From Conidiobolus incongruus B7586 (taxonomy: Eukaryota > Entomophthoromycota > Entomophthoromycetes > Entomophthorales > Conidiobolaceae), in the NCBI GenBank assembly GCA_000697335.1, contig JNEM01009196.1:1-17590 (forward strand): a stretch of 17,590 nucleotides of DNA, read 5' to 3'. Under the pieces are notes generated by a model. That model was not told the DNA's origin. It worked only from the letters and a program-made list of their open reading frames with translations, and did not search any database. Made by a program: the position numbers and the translations under genes. Shown here in pieces: positions 10,331-17,590 of this stretch. Each line of letters starts with the position of its first letter. Within the stretch, counting starts at the first letter, position 1.

Positions 10331-10396
10331 CAAGTGGTTGTTAAAAGGACTATCCATGTAGTATAGAACTTGAATTTAACCACTTCAAATCACTTG
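10331..10396. repeat. Inverted repeat with G/C-containing arms in the desert
   Basis: AAGTGGTT (10332-10339) is matched by AACCACTT (10378-10385), and CAAGTG (10331-10336) by CACTTG (10391-10396). The two pairings share bases and are mutually exclusive. The surrounding 10310-10450 patch is less AT-rich than its flanks. No known RNA family is recognised. Confidence 0.2.
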
Positions 10397-11366
10397 ATAG
10401 CCTTAGGATATTTTCCAAGTTTCAGAGGTGGTTACATTATAAAATATTCACATTTTATCTGTGTTTCATATTATATTATGGGTAATGGCTAATCTTGAAT
10501 TTGTTGAGGTTTACTTAATCAATTTTAAATTGTATATACCACTGTTTCAAGTGGAACTCAAATGATTGCTCTTAAAAAATGATGTAAATATGCTATTCAG
10601 ATAATATATTCATCATATTTGTATTATTGAATAATCTCAAAATAATCTCTATATACATAAATTAATTTTTGAGGTTTTTGGTGCGGAAAGGTTATAATTA
10701 AAATCCTTAATATATACCAGCGTTACTTTCCTATATAGAAGTTGTGATTGGTAACCTAAAACTTTTCATATTTCTTAAATTTATTAAAATGAGTGACTTA
10801 ATAAATTATTTCAATATTGAAAAAAAATAATATATATATTTTTTAAAGTTTTCGTCATTTAAATATACATATTTTTATTTCACTAAATTGATATATTATT
10901 TTATTACTATTTTCCCTCCAAATTCTTGTAATTTCAAATATAATTTTGTTAATATCAAATCAGATTCTAACTTGGAGTGTTGATATGGGGAGATATAACT
11001 GTATATGAAACGATATCATGGGAATTAATTAGATTTTTATATTTAACATTTTTATCAATTATATTCTATCAGTACTAAAATTATATATTTAAGATGAATA
11101 TCACTTAATTATTATATTGCTAGTAAGTATAAATACTAAACTGAAGTAAAAACACAAATTTATTTGCTTAATAATTTTGAAAAATTAGTGATAATAATGC
11201 TAATATATTATTAATTAATTTTGGCATTAAAGATAAAATATTCTTTAATTATTCTTAATTTCAAAATTTATCAAATGAATTAAGTTTACAGATTTTCAAT
11301 GAAATAATATTTAATTAAAATTGATAAGAGTTTATTGTTGATATTAATATACAATGAGTATATTAG

Positions 11367-11372
11367 TTTATT
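11367..11372 (-). terminator. Candidate poly(A) signal of the CPSF30 gene
   Basis: AATAAA is present on the minus strand about 38 bp past the stop codon of the CPSF30 gene, at the usual distance for a fungal positioning element. Confidence 0.4.
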
Positions 11373-11409
11373 TAAAAAAGTTAGATGAAGTAATACACAA
11401 AAATAAATT

Positions 11410-12392
11410 CTACATAGGACAAAAAGTGGCATAATGGCCAAGTTCTCCACACTAAAGATATATTAGATAAATAACATTAGAATCAATTAATATATATTAT
11501 ACCTTATAACACGTAACTTCTTGAGTGTTTCGATATTGTCTATTATGATTATCATTCTGTTGATTTTGATAACGGTTATAGTTCTGATTCTGGTTATTTT
11601 GATTTTTGAAATCATTGTTTTGATTATTCTAAAATATAATTAAATACCAGTCTAATATAATATCATTCAGTAATTCTTACCTCATTTTCTTTGGTATGAA
11701 CTGGAGGAAGCTCATATTTAGGACTAAAATATACATTAGCGAATGTAATGGCATTAATATAAATTTATATCTAACTTACTGTCCATTTTCACATTCTGGT
11801 CCTAGTGGACAAAAACCTGTCAAATAGAGAGGACATGCCATTTTTCTGATATGCTTATTTCTACATGATGGACCTTGAATATTTGAGTATTAGTAAAGTA
11901 ATTTTTCTATAATAAAATAACAATACTTACCATGTTTGCAATATCCTCTTGCATACCAAGGACACTCCTTAATCTTAGATTCTGGGTCAATATGTAAATA
12001 TATGCACTCTTCACCATTGCAACATTCTTTAAATTTTGTAAAAAACCAGCATTCTGGCATTTTTTTCAAGTTATATTCGTGTAAGAATTCACATTGATCT
12101 CCTTTCTTACAAAGACCTCTTAGCCAATGTTTACAAACAACAGCTTTGGATAAATTGCTATGTTTATGAGGACAAGAATCACCACGGGTGCAATTACCAC
12201 GAAGGTGGAATTTGCATACTCCTCCAATAGCTAATTATGAAAATAAATAACGGTTGAATAAAATAGAATACATATTTACTTACTAAAATTTTTATTAATA
12301 TTATAAATATCTAAACCAACTTGATTTGCTACAAAATCTTCAAAATCAAATTTAATTTGATTAGTTAATTCAGGATCAAATATAGATGTCAT
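11410..12392 (-). CDS. YTH1: CPSF30/Yth1 cleavage and polyadenylation factor, five CCCH fingers plus zinc knuckle, six exons
   Basis: RNA-binding subunit of the nuclear cleavage and polyadenylation factor, which recognises the poly(A) signal region of pre-mRNA and contacts Fip1. Exons: 12392-12284, 12230-11931, 11873-11780, 11723-11681, 11628-11503 and 11451-11410. The five introns are about 50-57 nt with GTAAG-type donors (GTATAA in the last). The sum is 714 nt, giving 237 aa. Five CX7-8CX5CX3H fingers are complete: C42-H60, C69-H87, C97-H116, C126-H144 and C150-H168. A linker rich in Asn and Gln (about 183-215) leads to a CX2CX4HX4C zinc knuckle, C222/C225/H230/C235, two residues before the stop. 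Metazoan CPSF4 ends with such a knuckle while budding-yeast Yth1 does not. The start ATG gives the short acidic N-terminus typical of the family. The knuckle is split between the last two exons, so retention of the final intron would remove it. Identification is secure. Confidence 0.95.
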
Positions 12393-13571
12393 AAAGTATA
12401 ATTTATAATAAAATAATTAAAAAAATATGTATATTTTAACTTAATGTCAATGATTGATTTTGGTTATTTGTATATTTTATTTACAAAAAAATATAGCATT
12501 TAAGGGATTAATATACCAATTATTTTAAATTTGAATTTTATGGGTTTTAACATTTGATTACTAATTAAATAAAATATTATGAATTTACAGTATTTAAAAT
12601 CAATTAAAAATTCATATACAATTGGTACTCTAAATTATTATATATAACATATTTGGAGCACTGGATTATCAAATTTTTAATATTTAATATATTGAGAAAT
12701 CAATTATTAATAATTTATTTCTTTTTAAAATTTAATTCATTCTTTAAATTAAATTTAAATATTTTTATTAATAATAAGGAGGAATTGATTTTTTTAAACA
12801 AATGAGAATGAAGAAAATTCCAATAAACTATACTTCTATGATTATGATTTCAAATTGCTTAATTTATAATACAATACTAATAAATTAATTCGAAAAGATT
12901 CTGTCATTTTCTAGAGTTTGAAGTTTTAACAAATTCTAAATTCTAATATAATTCTTTGAAAATACTGTAAACAAGTTTTTTAATTATCATAAATTTTGTT
13001 TATTAAAATCTATAAAAAAATAATATAATTAATTAATATAGAACACATCTATTCAAAATAATTATTTAAATATTTACTAGTCAAGATATGAATTATTATA
13101 ATGTAAAAAGAAATTGGTAGTATCTTACATTTTATAATATGGATTATTTTTATTTTTTTGGTGTATTAATTTTATCAATTATGCTTCAAATTCTAGTGTA
13201 TTACATATAATTGTTTATGATATTGAATTATTTAGTTAAAATATCCTTAGAATATAACATTATAATATCCAATTAATATTAAATTGTGTGAAATATTGAA
13301 ATCTATAAATATATAAATAAATATATATATAAATCAGGATAATAGTGATCTTAGCAATATTAAATATATTATTATATTGGTGATTGTAAAAAATCTTAGT
13401 ACAATGATAATAGTCAAAATTTATAAATTCCAATTCTTGAATTGATTGTAAAAATATTACTATCATATTTAAAATATTATGGTTTCATCATATAAATGAT
13501 AATGTTTAAAAATAGATCAATTGTATAATTCTTTATCAAACCAAAAACGATCTAATAAAAAAAGCTATTGA
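12393..13571. other. AT-rich spacer between CPSF30 and the La-like pseudogene
   Basis: This holds the CPSF30 upstream region on the minus strand. No coding frame, RNA gene or repeat beyond short AT runs (for example about 13306-13332) is recognised. The small minus-strand frame at 13260-13466 has the Ile/Tyr/Asn composition of random AT-rich DNA. Confidence 0.55.
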
Positions 13572-13577
13572 TTTATT
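13572..13577 (-). terminator. Possible poly(A) signal downstream of the La-like gene
   Basis: AATAAA on the minus strand lies about 150 bp beyond the La-like stop codon, after a pyrimidine-biased, less AT-rich stretch (13588-13724) that resembles a 3' UTR. This suggests the locus was once a normal transcribed gene rather than a fragment. Confidence 0.25.
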
Positions 13578-13724
13578 TTATATATTAGTGAAGAAGATTG
13601 ATTCATTCGACTGATGAAAAAAGTAGAATGAAGGGAATACAAATATGAAAATAACACTGTGAGATAAATGATAATGAATATATGCTAGATGTCTGTTTAG
13701 ATAATAATACATTCGTAATAATGG

Positions 13725-14959
13725 TTATTCAGTTTTGATACGTTTTTCATCTGATTCGGAATTTTCCTTTACATCTTCCGCGACTTGAGGAGTTCGTTTA
13801 AGCCCTTGATTGGCAGGAAAAGCTTCGGACTTGCTCTCGGCAGCGTCATTGGCAGTGCTGTTGTCTTTAGGTTGTCTTCCATAGGCAATGGAAGTAGAAG
13901 GTTCTTGATGCTTGAAAGATTTGATCAATCCTTCTTTGGGATCCTTGAGGTCAAGGTTAAAAAGATAGTAGTGATCTTTGATATGGGACAAGAAAAATTT
14001 CTTCTTGGATACCCTGAAGATTTTCGAATATATCAGGTTTCTTGAGAGCATATTGCAGCAGCAAAACTTTGAGGTCTTCGATGGTTTCGTCAGCCATGTG
14101 GTAGTTCATATAGGTACAGGGCTCATAGCCATTGATAAATTCGTAATAGAGGAAATTGGAGACTTCTCTCGTGATCTTCTGTGTCAAGATACTTTTGTCC
14201 ATATTTCTTGTCATGCTTGAAAGTAAAGTGGAGATTCATGGCTCAACTCTATACAATGGACGCTTGTGGCCGCGCTTGAGAATCCGCTTGCCAAGCAGAA
14301 ATATTGTGTTTTTGAAATGACCTTTGTTCAGAACCAATTTATCTTTACCGAAAACATGACACTCAGACTTGAGATAACCTTTGGCTGTTTCTGGAGTGGA
14401 AAAGTACATAATAGTGCTACCGTTAAAATGACTGATATTATTCACTCTTTTAAATTTGGGATCCACAAGAACAATCTCGTGCTCGGACGCAAAGAAGTTG
14501 ATTCAATCATCGATTCACTTATCTTTGGGAATGCTTGTAACGTAAAAAGTACTATCATCCAAAGGCTCGTTGAAATAAAGAACAGTTCTTCGAATGGCAG
14601 TCTTTACCTCATTCAGCTCAATCAAATTGTTTGAGACCTCAAGAGCAGCTAAAGCCTTCTCCTTTCCAAATTTTTGAATGCGATTGAATGCCATCAAAAT
14701 GTCCTAATCGACTGAGCCGTCAAGAATATTTGGATTTTTTTTCATAAAAATTTGTCTCAGGGAGACTGGGGTTGCTATAATAGAATCCAATTTGATGAAC
14801 AATATCTTCATCTTCATTTTTTGGGTTTCTACGTAACAAAGGTCCTGTATTGATGGAGCTTGTATTATAAGTTATTTTTGGTAATAATACAAACTGAAAT
14901 TCATCCAATTCTAACCAATATATTTTCTTTTCCTTCTTCCAAATAAAGTTCATAGACAC
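13725..14959 (-). pseudogene. LHP1: Broken La-family RNA-binding protein gene (LHP1/Sla1-like)
   Basis: La proteins bind the 3' oligo-U of RNA polymerase III transcripts. Reading right to left on the minus strand: a La motif starts at about 14828 (IVHQIGFYYSNPSLPETNFYE), then NILDGSVD and ILMAFNRIQKF (about 14730-14665). An RRM follows, with FYVTSIP (about 14550) and an IMYFSTPETAKGYL helix (about 14400). The tail is charged and ends DEKRIKTE, like La nuclear-localisation tails. This order is that of La, but the frame is broken. It shifts in an A8 run near 14740. TAG at 14704-14706 and TGA at 14515-14517, 14503-14505 and 14236-14238 interrupt the central frame. A second shift is needed near 13970-14000 to reach the tail. 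No intron can explain the first three stops, since La-motif and RRM residues flank them directly. Composition is still gene-like, so decay looks recent. The part from 14235 to about 14000 matches nothing I know. Sequencing or assembly error is the main alternative. Confidence 0.75.
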
Positions 14960-16376
14960 ATTTTATTTTTTGAATTTTGAGGTTTTAGTTTCAAATAGTA
15001 ATTGCTTAATTTTTAACTCAATTTTTTAAATCTTATTAAGATTGTACTCTCTTGTTCAGTATTCTTTATTACTTTGAGCTATAATATATATTACATAATC
15101 AAATAATTTATATATTGTTTTTTTGAAATAATGCATTATAGAACAATATTATTGATAATTTGGTTTACACATTGATTAAAATTTTGAATGTTAAAAATGA
15201 TTGAAATATGTGTGGCTTTAGAAAAGAGTAATTCTAGTTATTACTCTATTTAATAAAAAATTGATATAAAACAAGCATTATGCTTTTTGAACTTTCAGTT
15301 TTATCTTTGTTATAGCTGATGTAATATTTCATCTTTACTACAATTATAATATTATTTATGAAATCTAAGATAATAATATAAAAATAACATAATATCAATG
15401 AATATATACTTTTCTACGATTAATAAATTCATAAATTCATTTCATATTTTTAAAAAGAAAAATATTCAAAAATTTAAAACATCAATATTCACAATTTAAT
15501 GTATAATTTATTATTGCATCAATAAGTTTTCGGGGTTGAAGAATTTATTAAATCAGATTTTGAGTAAATGTATTAAATTAGCTGGGTTTTGCTGCGGGTA
15601 TTTTATATAATTAATCTATTTTATAATAGTATTATACTGCAGATACCAAGCTTCATTATATAATTGATTATTTCATGTATTCTTTGATTACCCTAAACTT
15701 TTCCCCATAGTTATTAAGAGTAGATAACATTTTATTCTAAACCTTTTAGATGAATAAGTGAGCATAAATTTTTTAAACATCACAACTATTTAATATCAAA
15801 TTATTTTATACAAATTTAATTCATAATCTCAAAATACTTTTTAATTGATAAAACATAATTAGCAGTTTAATATTCATTCCTATATTAGGATTTTTTGGCA
15901 AAAATTTCAAATGCACATATGACCAAATAAAAAATTAGCTTAAATTATTATATTTATATGTATAACATATAAAGTTTTTATCTAAGTATATATTTTTAAT
16001 TATATAATACAATAACAGAATTGAATAATATGAAAAGACAAATAATCAAATTCTGATACATTTCAAAATTTGATGCAGTAACAACGTTCTCCTAATTAGT
16101 TTCAAGAATTACTTTATACAATTACAAATTATCTCCATCATAAATAATCCACCAATGAAAAAGACCCAGGTGGTTTCAAATAATATGGAAGTCGTGGCAA
16201 TGATTTAATTATTTGAATTGGTATGGATAATAATAAATGTAATAAATGATATAAATAGGCCTGATACACTAGATTTGAGATTAATTTCAAGTCAATAAAT
16301 TTATTAACTTACAAATTCAAACCTAATATATATATCAACTAAATAATTATTGATTTTACTTTTTTTTTGTAAAAAT
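14960..16376. other. AT-rich spacer upstream of the DNAJC3-like gene
   Basis: No gene is recognised. Less AT-rich patches at about 15533-15660 and 16080-16200 contain no tRNA or known motif. A 17-codon frame at 16155-16208 (MKKTQVVSNNMEVVAMI) lies 168 bp upstream of the DNAJC3-like start and could be an upstream ORF if the leader is long. The right end, next to the ATG, is A/T-rich with a T9 run, and it presumably contains the promoter. Confidence 0.5.
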
Positions 16377-17590
16377 ATGCGCTTAACAGCTTGGTCTTCC
16401 TTGGCATTTTTACTATCCTCTACTTCTTGTAATGAAGTTAAAACAGCAAAAGATTATTTACAAGAAGCCAACAATTTTTTAATTTCTGGAAAATTTAATG
16501 ACGCTTTAAACTCCTATTCCAATGCTATTGGTAATTAAATTTCAATTATTTTCTTTCTAATTATCTAATTTTCTATAGATGTCGATCCCGATAATTATAT
16601 TACTTATTATAAAAGAGCAACTGCATACATGTCTTTAGGAAGAAATCAAGCAGCCCTTCAGGATTTTAGCCAAATCCTTCAATTGAAACCTGATTTCGAC
16701 AAAGTAATTTTATTTCTAAATTTACACTTCAACATATTAAATTATTTTCGAATAGGCTCTTTTCCAACGTGGTAAATTATACATCAAAGTTGGGCAAGTT
16801 GATGAAGCCTTGGATGACTTAAACACATACCTGTCACTTAACTCTGAAGATATTGAAGCGAAAGAACTCCTTGAATCAGTGGAAAAATTCAACCAAAATT
16901 TACAATTAGCTGAGCAGTCATTAAAAAAACAAGACTATCAAGCTGCTATAGATAATTATTCCGAATGCTTACGCCTTTCCCCACAGTCTTTATCTATCCG
17001 TCGATTAAGAGCCGAAACTCACCTTAAATTAAATCAAATCGAAGAAGCTGTAGGTGACTGGACTGTGATTACTCATTTGGACCCTATGGATAGATCAGCT
17101 TTACTTCAGCTTTCTAAAATCAATTACTTTATGTTATATCAACCCGAGCCCGCTTTGCAAAATGTTAAAAAATATCTTCACTACGATCCTGAGGATAAAG
17201 AATTCAAAGCTTTATTCAGACTGTTGAAAAAATATGAGAAGAAGATCTCGAAGCTTGAAGAGAATGTCAAGAAGAAGATTTGGACCTCTATTGTTGAGAC
17301 CCTTTTAGGAAATGAAGAAGAAAAAGGTCTTTATGACGATATTATTTCGGTTCTTGATGAGCTTAAGATGAACATGAAGATTACTTCTTTTGGACCTGAT
17401 AAGTTACGTGGCAAGCTTTATACTATGGAATGTCAAGCCCATTCGAGATTAAGAAATAAGAAGCAAACCGTTGATGTTTGTACTAAAGCTATTGAATCTG
17501 ATCCTGATAACATCCAAATTTTAGTAGCTAGAGGTGATGGTTATATTGCTTTGGAAGATTATGAAAATGCCATTAAAGATTATTCTTCTA
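16377..17590 (+). CDS. DNAJC3: DNAJC3/p58IPK-like ER TPR co-chaperone, 5' part (runs off the window)
   Basis: ER-lumen co-chaperone family: N-terminal TPRs bind unfolded protein and a C-terminal J domain stimulates BiP/Kar2. Exons: 16377-16530, 16579-16703 and 16756 to the window edge; introns are 48 and 52 nt. About 371 aa are visible. ATG 16377 gives a signal peptide (MRLTAWSSLAFLLSSTSC, about 1-18); the upstream in-frame codon at 16350 is TTG, so it is not used as the start. TPR units follow: AKDYLQEANNFLISGKFNDA (about 24-43), DPDNYITYYKRATAYMSLGR (about 54-73), ALFQRGKLYIKVGQVDEALD (about 94-113), QDYQAAIDNYSECLRLSP, and the last repeat, DNIQILVARGDGYIALEDYE, at the right end. The order and motifs (DPDNYI.YY.RA, LQRG/FQRG, ARGDGYI..EDYENAI.DY) follow animal DNAJC3 closely. 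A Lys-rich segment (about 255-290) sits between TPR groups. The J domain should lie just beyond the window. A TPR-only paralogue cannot be fully excluded. Confidence 0.88.

Larger units (their letters stand above)
6806..11366. other. Gene desert, AT-rich
   Basis: No spliced or unspliced coding frame with coding-like composition was found on either strand, and the longest open frames (for example near 7946-8128) look like noise. No tRNA T-loop (GGTTCRA), snRNA core or transposon terminus was recognised. Two hairpin-forming segments (8250-8322 and 10331-10396) are listed separately. The stretch may hold long non-coding transcripts or regulatory DNA that cannot be recognised by eye. Confidence 0.5.

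Noticed and set aside
6806-11366. tRNA, snRNA or transposon remnants in the desert
   Set aside because: Reading both strands for T-loop consensus, spliceosomal RNA cores and terminal inverted repeats with target duplications found nothing convincing.
12301-12392. Possibility that CPSF30 starts in the second exon
   Set aside because: The exon 1 ATG is in frame through a clean GTAAGT..TAG intron and gives the short acidic N-terminus normal for the family.
14503-14517. Two TGA codons read as Trp, suggesting a variant genetic code
   Set aside because: All intact genes in the window use TGG for Trp, and the same frame also has a TAG and frame shifts, so gene decay or sequence error fits better.
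14266-14634. 122-codon plus-strand frame opposite the La-like gene
   Set aside because: It is antisense to recognisable La motif and RRM sequence, and the encoded peptide has no family resemblance, so it is a shadow.
16193-16221. CGTGG and ATTGG words upstream of the DNAJC3-like gene, resembling an inverted ER-stress response element
   Set aside because: The spacing is 19 bases instead of the required 9, so it does not fit the element.

Overview
This window is nuclear DNA from a very AT-rich fungus. The evidence is four spliced genes with short introns (48-57 nt, mostly GTAAGT donors and CTAAT/TACTAAT-like branch sites close to the acceptor), a two-ACT-domain fungal-type threonine deaminase, and a Ser/Thr/Pro-stalked cell-surface protein. 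A CPSF30 with a C-terminal zinc knuckle (absent from budding-yeast Yth1) and a DNAJC3/p58IPK-type ER co-chaperone suggest an early-diverging lineage (former zygomycetes) rather than a yeast. The species cannot be fixed from sequence alone. The standard genetic code fits all intact genes: Trp is TGG throughout.

Layout: 1-1613 AT-rich DNA with no gene. 1614-3602 ILV1 on + (four exons, including a 21-nt exon), preceded by a possible 29-codon upstream ORF whose stop overlaps the ILV1 start codon. 3603-4838 AT-rich spacer. 4839-4970 a doubtful 43-aa small ORF on +. 5005-6246 a two-exon gene on - for a type I membrane protein, with a pyrimidine-rich upstream region and a strong G-rich tract on its sense strand. 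6432-11366 a roughly 5-kb AT-rich desert with only weak hairpins. 11410-12392 a six-exon CPSF30/YTH1 gene on -. 12393-13571 AT-rich spacer. 13725-14959 a broken intronless La-family (LHP1/Sla1-like) gene on -. 14960-16376 spacer. 16377 to the window end, the 5' part of a DNAJC3-like gene on +.

The genes do not form a pathway. They are housekeeping functions: isoleucine synthesis, mRNA 3'-end processing, RNA polymerase III transcript chaperoning (broken copy) and ER protein folding, plus one surface protein. No transposon, retroelement, viral copy, tRNA, rRNA, snRNA or CRISPR array was recognised. The points most worth a second look are the broken La gene, the ILV1 upstream ORF with its ATGA overlap, the ILV1 microexon and interdomain insertion, and the unassigned small ORF at 4839.
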